Below are positions 27,569-36,875 of a stretch of DNA of 64,000 nt, piece after piece (within the stretch, counting starts at the first letter, position 1; the number at the start of each line of letters is the position of its first letter). This DNA comes from Terrimonas sp. (GTDB lineage: Bacteria; Bacteroidota; Bacteroidia; Chitinophagales; Chitinophagaceae), in assembly GCA_016125075.1 (NCBI GenBank), contig WGMO01000010.1:124001-188000 (forward strand). The letters are read 5' to 3'. The notes beneath the pieces are model-generated. The model ran no database searches. It saw nothing but the letters and a program-made list of their open reading frames with translations, and was not told the origin of the DNA. The position numbers were made by a program, and so were the translations under genes.

Positions 27569-28837
27569 ATGGGCCATATCAAAACAGTAATGATTATCGT
27601 TTTCGGACTGGTTCCCCAAATGATGATATCCCAGTCCCTGCATTTCGACAAAAAAATGCCAGCAAGGTCAGCCAGTTTTTCCTGTAATTTCTTTGATCAT
27701 AGTACCCAATATAATCCACCTCCTGCTGAAGGCGTATCTGATCAGGATGCAGAAAGATGGATGCGGGGGATGATCAACACCATTACAGAAAAGATAGGTT
27801 TACAAAACCGGTATTTTTTAAAAGCCCTGAAAAATTACAATAATTGTTCTGCGATCTGTTTCTCCAATGATATTGGACAGGACAGGTTTATTCAGTTTGA
27901 CAGGGATTTCCTGGAGTCTTATCAGAAAAAAACTAATAACAAATGGTTTGTCTTTGGCGTAGTAGCGCATGAAATCGGTCATCATCTGAATGGACATTCG
28001 CTGGATGGGATTGGTAGCCGCCCCCATAAAGAACTGGAAGCTGACGAATTTGCGGGTTTTATCATGCAAAAAATGGGCGCGGGTCTTAAAGAGGCCCAGG
28101 GTATATTCAGTTTCTTAAATGAAACCGAAGGACCGCCTTCACATCCCATAAAAAAAGACCGATATGAAGCGGTAAAGAGGGGTTGGGATAAAGCTGCGGG
28201 AAATATCACGCTGGCCACGCTCCGTTTCAACGAAGCGGATTTAAAGGATTTTGCCCTTCGGAACTTAACAGATGCCAGGAATATGTCGGCCGGCGACCTG
28301 AAAGGAAAAATGATCCTCATCAACCGGTCACTGGAAAATTTTCCGGATTACGCAGAAGCACTCAGTGAGAAAGGTCTGGTCTATATGCAAATGAAAAGTA
28401 TGGATAGTGCTTATTTTTATTGTAACAAAGCCATCAGTATGGAACCCTATATCGGTCTGTTAAGGCTGAATATGGCAAAGGTTTATTACTACGACAATAA
28501 TCCTGCAGAAACCGATGCTTATGTTGAAGATGCTTTATACCTGAAACCCGTGTTCCCGGAAGCCTACTTATTCAAAGCAGAAGTTGCTTTTGATAAGTCA
28601 GATTATACAGATGCCCTCCAACAAACAGATTTCGCCCTCCGGATGTATCCAGAAAACATAAAACTCAGGGCCGACATTCTTGCAGCCAGGGCCATTGCTT
28701 TTTATAAATTGGAAAAATATGCTGATGCATATGAGTATATGGAAGCTGCCCGTAAATTAGACGAGAAGAATATAAGGGTTTTGATCCTTTATGATGACTA
28801 CAAAGAGAAAGCAGAAGCAGCAAAAAGATTTCACTAA
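27569..28837 (+). CDS. M48-family metallopeptidase with C-terminal TPR repeats, exported
   Basis: 422 residues from the ATG at 27569, preceding a hydrophobic signal (V-M-I-I-V-F-G-L-V-P-Q-M-M-I-S). The frame is open from 27377, but that extension has no signal-like or conserved sequence. The zinc motif HEIGH is at 134-138 with H-E-I-G-H-H-L-N-G-H, and the ELEAD segment about 20 residues later provides the third ligand (M48/Oma1-like). TPR-like helical pairs follow from about residue 240 to the end, a layout like BepA (YfgC), which degrades or helps assemble outer-membrane proteins. An equivalent quality-control role in the periplasm is likely. There is no extra membrane segment besides the signal. 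Confidence 0.9.
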   Translation: MGHIKTVMIIVFGLVPQMMISQSLHFDKKMPARSASFSCNFFDHSTQYNPPPAEGVSDQDAERWMRGMINTITEKIGLQNRYFLKALKNYNNCSAICFSNDIGQDRFIQFDRDFLESYQKKTNNKWFVFGVVAHEIGHHLNGHSLDGIGSRPHKELEADEFAGFIMQKMGAGLKEAQGIFSFLNETEGPPSHPIKKDRYEAVKRGWDKAAGNITLATLRFNEADLKDFALRNLTDARNMSAGDLKGKMILINRSLENFPDYAEALSEKGLVYMQMKSMDSAYFYCNKAISMEPYIGLLRLNMAKVYYYDNNPAETDAYVEDALYLKPVFPEAYLFKAEVAFDKSDYTDALQQTDFALRMYPENIKLRADILAARAIAFYKLEKYADAYEYMEAARKLDEKNIRVLILYDDYKEKAEAAKRFH

Positions 28838-28890
28838 GATTCTTTCTTGTGGACTTCCTATTTTACAAACAACTGTAACAAAAACTTTGA

Positions 28891-29232
28891 TCAATACCGG
28901 TTGCGGTCCCTGTTATAGCCACCACCTTTATTAAAGCCGCCGCCCCCCCGGTTGCCACCACCCCGGTATCCACCAGAACCACCACCGGGCTTTTCCTCTG
29001 CCTGTTTTACCACCAGGGTCTTATTCCGTCCGAGTGCAATATCATTTAATCCCTCAATAGCTTCACGGGCTTCTTCATCATTGGGCATTTCAACAAACCC
29101 AAAACCCCGGCTTTTACCGGTTTCCCTGTCAATGGAGACTTTTGCAGAATTGACTTTACCGAATTTTTCGAAAAATTCCTCCAGTTCCGCATCATCCAGG
29201 TCATAGGGCAGGCCCGCAACAAAGAGTTTCAT
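28891..29232 (-). CDS. RRM-domain RNA-binding protein with glycine-rich tail
   Basis: 113 residues. A single RNA recognition motif fills residues 1-80, with RNP2 L-F-V-A-G-L (3-8) and RNP1 R-G-F-G-F-V-E-M (42-49); the aromatic residues that stack on RNA are in place. A Gly/Arg/Tyr-rich tail (about 85-113, YRGGGNRGGGG-like) ends the protein. Such small RRM proteins are widespread in Bacteroidota and Cyanobacteria, often induced by cold and thought to act as RNA chaperones, and in Bacteroides they affect global gene expression. The gene is single and well separated. Confidence 0.94.
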   Translation of the reverse strand: MKLFVAGLPYDLDDAELEEFFEKFGKVNSAKVSIDRETGKSRGFGFVEMPNDEEAREAIEGLNDIALGRNKTLVVKQAEEKPGGGSGGYRGGGNRGGGGFNKGGGYNRDRNRY

Positions 29233-29408
29233 GTTCCTTATTTTTTGTAAATGTACAGAACAAGCCCAAAAGTTTATTTATTTTTTATGGACCTCATTTC
29301 AAACAAATTCAGCCATTTTTTGAGGACTTCCCGGAAAGGGGCTTTTTACAGTTCCATGATATTACTCATTCAATGTCAACGGATATTTGCCCCTTCAAAG
29401 AAAAGCAT

Positions 29409-30122
29409 ATGTACTGGATTAATTATTTACCCATCATCACCACCTGTTTTGCCGCTTACTTTTTGGTCGTTCTTTACCGGCATTGGCAGCAAAAGAAAGA
29501 AGCACTTTATATTTTCTGGTGGATGCTGGGTGTGTTTTTTTATGGGGCCGGCACCATTACAGAAAGTATCAATACCCTTGCCGGTTTCAGTACCGCCAAT
29601 TTCAGGGCCTGGTATGTTTTAGGGGCACTCCTGGGGGGTGCTCCACTTGCCCAGGGCACTGTTTACCTGCTGCTAAAAAGAAGGGTTGCCCATTTACTGG
29701 CCGCTTTGTTGGTAACTGTCATCGTGGTTTCAACAGTCCTCGTGATCCTGACACCCCTCCACCCGGAATTAATAGAAAATAACAGGATGTCTGGAAAGAT
29801 CATTGAGTGGCATTTCATCCGGTACATCACCCCTTTCATCAATATATACGCTTTCCTGTTTCTTGTTGGCGGGGCTGTTTTTTCGGCCATCAAATATGCC
29901 AAAAACAAAGCATACCGCAGCAGGTTCCTGGGCAACCTCCTGATCGCCCTGGGAGGCCTGTTACCGGGTATCGGGGGTTCATTTACAAAGTTTGGATATG
30001 TTGAAGTACTGTATGTAACAGAACTTGTAGGTCTGATCTGTATTTACTCCGGTTACCGCATTATCAGTGTTGATAAACAGTCTTCCGTGCACAGCAACCA
30101 GGCCGCCTTTAGTATACATTAG
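29409..30122 (+). CDS. multi-pass membrane protein, unknown
   Basis: 237 residues from the ATG at 29409; in-frame codons 29373-29408 would add 12 residues of no clear value. The hydrophobic pattern gives about seven membrane helices: LPIITTCFAAYFLVVLY, FWWMLGVFFYGAG, W-Y-V-L-G-A-L-L-G, L-L-A-A-L-L-V-T-V-I-V-V, I-N-I-Y-A-F-L-F-L-V, L-G-N-L-L-I-A-L-G-G-L-L-P-G and Y-V-T-E-L-V-G-L-I-C-I-Y. It resembles the seven-helix membrane domains of sensory or histidine-kinase N-termini without the soluble parts, but no family is certain. Its stop is one base from the converging NIPSNAP gene. Confidence 0.75.
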   Translation: MYWINYLPIITTCFAAYFLVVLYRHWQQKKEALYIFWWMLGVFFYGAGTITESINTLAGFSTANFRAWYVLGALLGGAPLAQGTVYLLLKRRVAHLLAALLVTVIVVSTVLVILTPLHPELIENNRMSGKIIEWHFIRYITPFINIYAFLFLVGGAVFSAIKYAKNKAYRSRFLGNLLIALGGLLPGIGGSFTKFGYVEVLYVTELVGLICIYSGYRIISVDKQSSVHSNQAAFSIH

Positions 30123-30123
30123 A

Positions 30124-30909
30124 TTAAAAATCAGAATAATCGGCAGCACGCATGAGGATCACATCGGCATGTGAAACATTATGCTGGTACTCGGGAAGAG
30201 ATGAAAGATTTTTCCAATCCGAGTCACTGCTGAAAGACTTCCAATGGCTGTTCCGGGCTTCGAGGTCATCAAAGCTGGTCATATACATCAGGTTAGGCAT
30301 ATGGCTGCCACTGAGGACATCAGCATAGAAAACAGCATTAAATTTTAACCGTTTGAAAATTGCTATTTCCCCGCCTTCATTAAACATCTTCACTTTACTG
30401 GTATAGAGGCTTTCGGTCGGGCTTTCATAACTACGCAGTTCATAGATGTGGTCCGACTTTGGAGTGGAGAGAACGGGTAGTGCCATTTTCGGAGTCAACC
30501 GGAATGACCTTAACAGGATCGTTTCAATCCTTGTAAAAGGGGCATTATCAAAGGATGCTTTTGCAAAATCTTTTGCAGCTTCCTGGTAAACACCGTCTGC
30601 AGCAAGGAGGCCATCGATGGAAACAAGTTTTTCCAGTGTTGTGGCCTGCAGGAAAAGATAGATCTTTTTATCGGCAGCCGTATCATTGGCCAATGGTTTA
30701 AAGACACCAACCCTGTCAAATTTATTTTTATGCAGAAAGGGTAAGAATGCTTTCTCAAAGTATTGATCCAGTACCTGTTCCTGACTGCTGTTCACAAAAT
30801 GATACACACTGATCCTGTAGAACTCGTGTTGTTCTTTAACCGGAGTGGCTTTGCCTGCGGCCGGCCAAAGGGTCATTATTGAGATAAAGGCTATCCAAAA
30901 TTGTTGCAT
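30124..30909 (-). CDS. exported NIPSNAP-family protein
   Basis: 261 residues with a signal peptide (WIAFISIMTLWPAAGKA). The mature part has two ferredoxin-like (alpha/beta) repeats. The first starts HEFYRISVYHFVN and the second YELRSYESPTESLYTSKVKMF, the NIPSNAP hallmark E-L-R-x-Y with N-E-G-G-E-I-A-I-F-K-R-L after it. Such dimeric alpha/beta barrels occur in many small enzymes and binding proteins; the bacterial exported members are uncharacterised, though they recur in Bacteroidota near oxidoreductases. The tricorn-like protease gene ends 16 bases upstream on the same strand, so the two are probably cotranscribed. Confidence 0.85.
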   Translation of the reverse strand: MQQFWIAFISIMTLWPAAGKATPVKEQHEFYRISVYHFVNSSQEQVLDQYFEKAFLPFLHKNKFDRVGVFKPLANDTAADKKIYLFLQATTLEKLVSIDGLLAADGVYQEAAKDFAKASFDNAPFTRIETILLRSFRLTPKMALPVLSTPKSDHIYELRSYESPTESLYTSKVKMFNEGGEIAIFKRLKFNAVFYADVLSGSHMPNLMYMTSFDDLEARNSHWKSFSSDSDWKNLSSLPEYQHNVSHADVILMRAADYSDF

Positions 30910-30925
30910 ACGACAAATATATCTT

Positions 30926-33900
30926 TTATTTATTTTTCATTTCTTTCATTAATTCATCTACTGCAGCTTTCAACTGGTCGTCGGTTCCGGCTGCCAGCCA
31001 ATTGGGTTGGTTTTCCACGATAATATCGGGTATGGCAGGTCCCAGTTCCTGGTTCTTATCGGTTGCTTTTGTAAACCAACCCCGAAAAGGTAAGCGTACA
31101 AATGAACCATCCATCAGTAATTTGCCGCCTGTAGAGATCACAGATCCGTTCGTGGGGACGCCCACCAGTTTTCCGATACCCAGGGTTTTGTAGGCGTGTG
31201 AAAATATTTCCGCATTTGAATAACTTCCTTCATTGCAAAGGGCAATCGAAGGTTTTGTCCAGGCCGAATAAACCAGCCTTTCCCCGAGCGGGTAATATTC
31301 CCGGAATTTCTTTTTGTCCTTTTCAGGATTATCCGAGGCCCCCCTGGGAATCGTATAGGCATGCTGTTTATAGTTTAAAACAGTCATCAGGTAATCGGTA
31401 GTAGAACCGCCACCATTGTACCGCACATCGATAACAAGGCCATCCTTTCCATACCCGGCTGCCGCAAATTCCCTTTCCACCACTTCAAAACTGGGAAAAT
31501 TCATCGCCTGGATATGGATATATCCTAATTTTCCACCAGACCATTGCTCCACCATCTTCTTTCTGTCATCAACCCATTCCTGGTATATTTCGTTATTGAT
31601 ACTCCCCGATAAACGAAGAACCACCTCTCTTTCCCTGCCATCTTTCCCGATTACTTTCAATACCACTTTTTCATTCACTTTACCCTCCAGGTATTCATAA
31701 AAATTATTGCTACCGGATACTTTGTTTTCGTTGACATTCGTTATGATTTCCCCTGCATACAACTTACTGAATTCCTTATCGGCCGGTGTACCCGGGATCA
31801 CCCGGTTGACGCGCATTCCATTCTTTTCCGGAAACAGTTCCGCACCGATATACCCGGTGGTCACTTTCTGGGTACTGACCCTGCTGGCCGCTATAAACCC
31901 CTGGTGACTGGAATTGAGTTCCCCCAACATCAGGTTGAACATATCCCTGAAATCTTCGGAGGTACTGGCATATATACAACGGTCCTTATACTTATCATGC
32001 AAATGCCCCCAATCCTGGCCGTGAAAATGAGGATCGTAAAAACCATCGCGGAGGGTACGCCAGGCTTCCTCAAATACCTGGGTCCTTTCTGTAATAAAAT
32101 CGATATGCAATTTTGCCTGGTAGGGCAGGGATTCCGTAACACCAGATTTTGCATCCAGTCTTGAAAAGGAACCTGACCTTGTATAATAGAGATATTTTCC
32201 TTCCCGGTCCATGGCTACCCCGGAAGGGTTGCTGCCACCTTTCGTGAGTTCCCTGAGGTTTTTGCCATCCCACTTAATACTGTAAAGGTCTCTACCCAGG
32301 GCACTGCTGTTGGGGGTTGTATAATAAAAGGTTTCACCATCGTTTGAAATGGCCAGGTTGGCTTCATCACCCGGAAAACTGGTGACCTGCACAATTCTTT
32401 CAAAGAGCTTATCGGTATCGATCACCAGGGGTTGTACTGTTTTCTTGCCATTTGATTTTGGATCGGCCACCTGATCATCAGCATATAACCAATCCTGGGG
32501 ATCTTTTTCCCAATCTTCTTTTCTAAGCCATACAAACCAGATATCATTGCTCCTCCCCACACTACGGTCAGAAATAAAACCCAATTTTGACCCGTCTTTA
32601 CTCCAAACCGGATTTCTGTCCTGGCGGGGATGCATCGACACATTGACCGGAATGCCTGTATTGTCTGCACGGCGGATAAAGACTTCTTCATTAAAGTAAA
32701 GGTCTTCTATGGAATAAGCCAGCCATTGATCATCAGGACTCCAGGAAATTCCGGAAGGGGAGGCCCAGCTGTCATTCAGGATTTTTTCGCCTGAGAGCTT
32801 GCCCGTCTCTGATATATTGGCCACCACAAAGGTTCCACGACCCCGTACATAGGCAATTTTCTTTCCATCATTGGAGATGCTCAAAGAATTTTCATCTCCA
32901 GGTGTGCGGGTAAGCCTTACTGTTTCCAGTTTCAGAGTTTTGAAAATATCATGTTCAGCAGTGTCAGCTGATCGAACCAGGTAAAGATCAAAATTACCGT
33001 CCATCCTGTCGCTGGTAAACAAAAGGGTGGAATCATTCAGCCAGGCAGGTTCGATATCCCGGTAAGGGTGATTCGAAATATTTACACAACGCGGTTTATC
33101 CTTATCGGACTCCCTGACAAATATCTCCCCCCTGATACTAAAAGCGATCTTTTTCCCATTGGGGGAAAGTGCATAATCTTCCGCACCGGAGGTGAAACTT
33201 TTTGTTTCCTCCGGATCCCATCGCTCATCCGAAGCTGTATTGATATTGATCTTTTTGATCGCACCGCTCTCGGTATTCATGGCATACAGGTTCATGTCCT
33301 TCTCCAATACGATCATTTTACCATTATACGATAAACCATAGGCCCGGATGGATTCATCTTTAAAATTTGTTAGTTTTTGGGGTGTTCCCGCTTTCCCGTT
33401 CTCATCGATCGGCAAACGGTATAAATTATAGGCGCCGTCAATGCTGCTCAGAAAATACAAAAGCCCGTTACCCGCCCACTGGGGGGAAATATCATTTGTT
33501 TTGAAACCGGGCAACTTTGTATAGGATTTCTTCTGCGTATCAAACAACCATAGGTCCCGGTTTGCACTGCCATCATAAGCGAGCCGGGCCACCGGGTTGA
33601 TATCCCCCCTTACAAAAGCCATGAACCGGCCATTGGGAGAGTAAACCGGGTCAAAACCCATTGCGTCCAACACCCTTGATTCTGTACCGCCCGTAGGGGA
33701 TATGGCATAAACCTCGTTGGGTCTTTCCAACTGACGGAACTCCCTGTTGGTGGAAAAAACAATTTTATCGGGTTCGGTCCAACTGCTTACCTGGTCGCCG
33801 CTGGCATGAAAGGTGAGTCGCTTTGCAAGGCCGCCGGTAGATGGGATCACAAATACATCATTGTTTCCATAACGATCGGCAGAAAAAGCGATTTGCCGGC

Positions 33901-34120
33901 CATCCGGACTATAGACAGGGTTGGACTCATAAGCCTCATGAATAGTGAGCCGGGTGGCATTTCCGCCCGTTACCGGAACCGTCCAAATATCTCCCTGGTA
34001 GGAAAATGCCAGCTGCGTACCGTCAGGATTCACTGCGGGCTGACGCAATAACTGGGGTTGCTGGCCATATGTTAACCCCCATATAAACAGGGAAAAGATC
34101 CCCGTTATTTTTTTTCCCAT
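30926..34120 (-). CDS. tricorn-like protease (S41 family) with beta-propeller, PDZ and peptidase domains
   Basis: 1064 residues from the ATG at 34118-34120, which sits directly before a signal peptide (I-F-S-L-F-I-W-G-L-T-Y-G-Q). In-frame codons up to 34150 add 10 residues with no signal character. The order of domains is: seven- and six-bladed WD40/PD40-type beta-propellers (about 20-650, repeated P-x-x-S-P-D-G-R/K motifs), a helical linker, a PDZ domain (about 740-830), then the S41 catalytic core with V-I-D-V-R-Y-N-G-G-G and the serine region E-G-S-Y-S-N-A-E. This is the TSP/tricorn family. It degrades peptides, and export suggests a role in the periplasm or at the surface. It is followed by a NIPSNAP gene in the same operon. 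Confidence 0.93.
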   Translation of the reverse strand: MGKKITGIFSLFIWGLTYGQQPQLLRQPAVNPDGTQLAFSYQGDIWTVPVTGGNATRLTIHEAYESNPVYSPDGRQIAFSADRYGNNDVFVIPSTGGLAKRLTFHASGDQVSSWTEPDKIVFSTNREFRQLERPNEVYAISPTGGTESRVLDAMGFDPVYSPNGRFMAFVRGDINPVARLAYDGSANRDLWLFDTQKKSYTKLPGFKTNDISPQWAGNGLLYFLSSIDGAYNLYRLPIDENGKAGTPQKLTNFKDESIRAYGLSYNGKMIVLEKDMNLYAMNTESGAIKKININTASDERWDPEETKSFTSGAEDYALSPNGKKIAFSIRGEIFVRESDKDKPRCVNISNHPYRDIEPAWLNDSTLLFTSDRMDGNFDLYLVRSADTAEHDIFKTLKLETVRLTRTPGDENSLSISNDGKKIAYVRGRGTFVVANISETGKLSGEKILNDSWASPSGISWSPDDQWLAYSIEDLYFNEEVFIRRADNTGIPVNVSMHPRQDRNPVWSKDGSKLGFISDRSVGRSNDIWFVWLRKEDWEKDPQDWLYADDQVADPKSNGKKTVQPLVIDTDKLFERIVQVTSFPGDEANLAISNDGETFYYTTPNSSALGRDLYSIKWDGKNLRELTKGGSNPSGVAMDREGKYLYYTRSGSFSRLDAKSGVTESLPYQAKLHIDFITERTQVFEEAWRTLRDGFYDPHFHGQDWGHLHDKYKDRCIYASTSEDFRDMFNLMLGELNSSHQGFIAASRVSTQKVTTGYIGAELFPEKNGMRVNRVIPGTPADKEFSKLYAGEIITNVNENKVSGSNNFYEYLEGKVNEKVVLKVIGKDGREREVVLRLSGSINNEIYQEWVDDRKKMVEQWSGGKLGYIHIQAMNFPSFEVVEREFAAAGYGKDGLVIDVRYNGGGSTTDYLMTVLNYKQHAYTIPRGASDNPEKDKKKFREYYPLGERLVYSAWTKPSIALCNEGSYSNAEIFSHAYKTLGIGKLVGVPTNGSVISTGGKLLMDGSFVRLPFRGWFTKATDKNQELGPAIPDIIVENQPNWLAAGTDDQLKAAVDELMKEMKNK

Positions 34121-34253
34121 AATCATTGATTTTGTATTGGTATCATCCAATAAGGATGACCATAAAGATATTATTCATGGATATAAATAATCCAATATAT
34201 TTTAAAAGCGGATGTTACCGGGAAAAGAAAAAACCGGCGTTCATCAAGGATCA

Positions 34254-35012
34254 TCAAACGTTGATACCACCGCTTACTTCAATCCGCTGCCCGTTGATCC
34301 ATTTTGCGTCATCGGTACATAGAAATGCCACCACCGAACCGATATCATCTGCATTACCGACACGACCCAGGGGAGAAAGGGCGCTGAGCCTGTTCTTCAA
34401 TTCAGGGTTGCTTCGTATGGCCGCATGGTTAAAATCTGTTTCAATGGGTCCCGGAGCAATAATATTTGCCCGGATCCCCTTTGACCCCAGTTCTTTGGCA
34501 AAATATTTTGTCAGCGTTTCTACGGCTCCCTTCATCGATGCATACACCGAATAGCCCGGATTGGCAAACCGGGTAGTGCCAGAAGAGATATTGATAATAC
34601 CTCCATGCTGATTCATGAGCGGAAGTAATTGCTGGGTAAGAAAATAAACCCCTTTGAAATGTACATTCAGGAATTCATCAAAAAGTGATTCGGTGACCTT
34701 TTCAAATGGCACAGTCGCCCCCATGCCTGCATTATTAATGAGAAAATCGAAACCCGGGGCATCCCATGCTGCCAGCACTTCCCGCACTGTCTTGCAAAAA
34801 TCCTGGAAAGAAGAAAGGTTGTTCATATCTAATTGAAGGGAAAAGGCCCGGCCTCCCGATTTTTCGATTGCCGAAACAACCTCATCGGCTTCCACTTTTT
34901 TGCTTCTCCAGGTGATGATCACATCAATCCCTTTTTGGGCGATCTTGATGGCCATGTCTTTTCCTAATCCGCGGCTTCCGCCGGTAACCAGGGCGATCTT
35001 GTTGTTTGACAT
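34254..35012 (-). CDS. short-chain dehydrogenase/reductase
   Basis: 252 residues, classical SDR. The nucleotide motif TGGSRGLG is at 10-17, N-N-A-G-M-G follows near residue 92, and the catalytic Tyr/Lys pair is V-Y-A-S-M-K. The C-terminal segment N-I-I-A-P-G-P-I-E-T-D-F is the usual family stretch after the active site. The R after T-G-G-S favours NADP(H). Substrate cannot be assigned, as SDR specificity is broad. It lies 134 bases upstream of the tricorn-like gene on the same strand and could be its first cistron, but the gap is long enough for a separate promoter. Confidence 0.93.
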   Translation of the reverse strand: MSNNKIALVTGGSRGLGKDMAIKIAQKGIDVIITWRSKKVEADEVVSAIEKSGGRAFSLQLDMNNLSSFQDFCKTVREVLAAWDAPGFDFLINNAGMGATVPFEKVTESLFDEFLNVHFKGVYFLTQQLLPLMNQHGGIINISSGTTRFANPGYSVYASMKGAVETLTKYFAKELGSKGIRANIIAPGPIETDFNHAAIRSNPELKNRLSALSPLGRVGNADDIGSVVAFLCTDDAKWINGQRIEVSGGINV

Positions 35013-35280
35013 TTTCAGTTTGTGTTTACGTTCATTAATATTTTAAGGTATAACAACCGGAACCCGTTTTGGTTAAAATTCGGTAATACCGGATAAAATA
35101 ATATTATTGTTACTGTAAAAAAGATCATCCGGGGCTTTTTATTCCTACAAAAGACAACCTAAAATGTAATTTCCGGTCAGCGCAGGGAAGGTCATTTGCT
35201 TCCATACAATAAACAGCTATTTTAACTCGGATATTAGCAGATTGCCTGAAAAAATGATAATTTAGTCGACGCTTAAAATC

Positions 35281-36747
35281 ATGCATGTGCCCGGATCAAC
35301 CCAATACCGTTCCAGAAATTTTCATCGCTTCATTTTTATTGGGTTTTTGTTCGGAATTTCATCGGCCACATCAGGTCAATTATGCAATGGAAGCCTGGGC
35401 GACCCCGTGGTCAATATCACTTTTGGCAACGGTGTAAGCGGTAATACCGGCTATACGCCTACCAATGCATACACATATACCAGTTCTACCTGTCCCGACG
35501 ACGGATATTATACGATCACCAAACAGACTTCCGGTTGTTTTGGAAGTTCCTGGCATACCATTCATAACGACCATACAGGGGGAGGAGCCTTTATGCTGGT
35601 AAATGCCTCTTATACACCCGGTGACTTTTTTGTCACGACTGTGGCGGATTTATGCCCCAATACTACTTATGAATTTGCATCCTGGATCATGAATGTATTG
35701 AACCGTAGCGGCATACGGCCCAATATCACTTTTAGTATTGAAACACCATCCGGATCGATCCTACAACAATTTTCAACGGGCGATATTCCTGAAACTTATA
35801 CGCCACAATGGAAACAATATGGTTTTTATTTTACTACACCGGTCAACAACCCGGTCATCGTTTTGAGGATGACCAATAATGCGCCCGGGGGAAATGGCAA
35901 TGACCTGGCGCTTGATGATATAACATTTCGTCCCTGCGGCCCTACCATCACCTCAGCGATTGTAGGATATTCGGATACGGTAGATATCTGTGAAGGCAAT
36001 ACCAATCTGTATACGTTTACTTCTGATGTTTCGTCTGCCTATATCGATCCTGCCTACCAATGGCAGGTCAGTGTGGATACCGGAAAGACCTGGACGGACA
36101 TTCCCGGTGCAAATGCAATTACCTACCTGCGACAGGCTACTGGTGCCGGCACCTATTGGTACCGTTTGGCAGTAACAGAACAAAGTTCCGTCTCCATCAC
36201 TTCCTGTCGTATTGCTTCCAATAATGTGGTTATCAATGTGCATGCAAAACCATTTGTCAGTGCCGGACCCGACCGGGTTATTTTTACCGGCGACTCCGTA
36301 AAAATCAATGCCCAGGTAACGGGTGAAAACCCCTTTTTTTTCTGGGACCCGCCCGATTATTTAAGTGATATTCATTCTACTGAACCATATGCTACACCCC
36401 CGGCAGCAATCACATATACTTTATCTGCAGCATCGTCCTTTGGCTGTAAAAACCAGGACCAGGTAAACATCAAAGTGGTTGCTGGAATTTTTATTCCTAC
36501 CGCCTTCACCCCCAATAATGATGGGAAAAACGACCGCTGGAGGATCCCATTTCTGGATCCCCTGTTAGGAGCATCCGTCAACGTTTATAATCGTTACGGG
36601 CAACTGGTATACCATACGGAAGGGGAAACAGTCGATTGGGATGGCCGCGTTAACGGTGCGCTGCAACCCACCGGCGCTTATGTTTATTATATCCACTTCA
36701 AATCTGGCAGAAAGGATATGAAAGGGACTGTTATCCTCATTCGGTAG
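35281..36747 (+). CDS. type IX secretion cargo with type B (CHU_C) C-terminal domain
   Basis: 488 residues with a signal peptide (RFIFIGFLFGISSATSGQ). The first part is a beta-sandwich with Cys and aromatic residues (about 40-225, including a carbohydrate-binding-like C-P-N-T-T-Y-E-F-A-S-W-I). Ig/PKD-like domains follow, with V-S-A-G-P-D-R-V-I-F-T-G-D-S and W-D-P-P-D-Y-L-S. It ends in the gliding-motility-associated CHU_C sorting domain: I-P-T-A-F-T-P-N-N-D-G-K-N-D then V-Y-N-R-Y-G-Q-L-V-Y and G-A-Y-V-Y-Y-I-H-F. So the protein is delivered to the surface by the type IX system, probably as an adhesin or polymer-binding protein. The gene stands alone. Confidence 0.92.
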   Translation: MHVPGSTQYRSRNFHRFIFIGFLFGISSATSGQLCNGSLGDPVVNITFGNGVSGNTGYTPTNAYTYTSSTCPDDGYYTITKQTSGCFGSSWHTIHNDHTGGGAFMLVNASYTPGDFFVTTVADLCPNTTYEFASWIMNVLNRSGIRPNITFSIETPSGSILQQFSTGDIPETYTPQWKQYGFYFTTPVNNPVIVLRMTNNAPGGNGNDLALDDITFRPCGPTITSAIVGYSDTVDICEGNTNLYTFTSDVSSAYIDPAYQWQVSVDTGKTWTDIPGANAITYLRQATGAGTYWYRLAVTEQSSVSITSCRIASNNVVINVHAKPFVSAGPDRVIFTGDSVKINAQVTGENPFFFWDPPDYLSDIHSTEPYATPPAAITYTLSAASSFGCKNQDQVNIKVVAGIFIPTAFTPNNDGKNDRWRIPFLDPLLGASVNVYNRYGQLVYHTEGETVDWDGRVNGALQPTGAYVYYIHFKSGRKDMKGTVILIR

Positions 36748-36851
36748 GGTATCAATACCTGATGATCTGCTTTTTCTATTTTCGTTGATAGGGGATATCG
36801 TATACCCATAATAGCGAAATCCCGGTGGTAATTCACAATACTAACAATCGT

Positions 36852-36859
36852 TATCTTTG
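36852..36859 (+). promoter_or_regulatory. candidate -7 box for the thiolase gene
   Basis: TATCTTTG matches the Bacteroidota consensus TAnnTTTG and ends 16 bases before the ATG at 36876. No clear -33 TTG is seen. Confidence 0.5.
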
Positions 36860-36875
36860 TATAATAATTGATTTT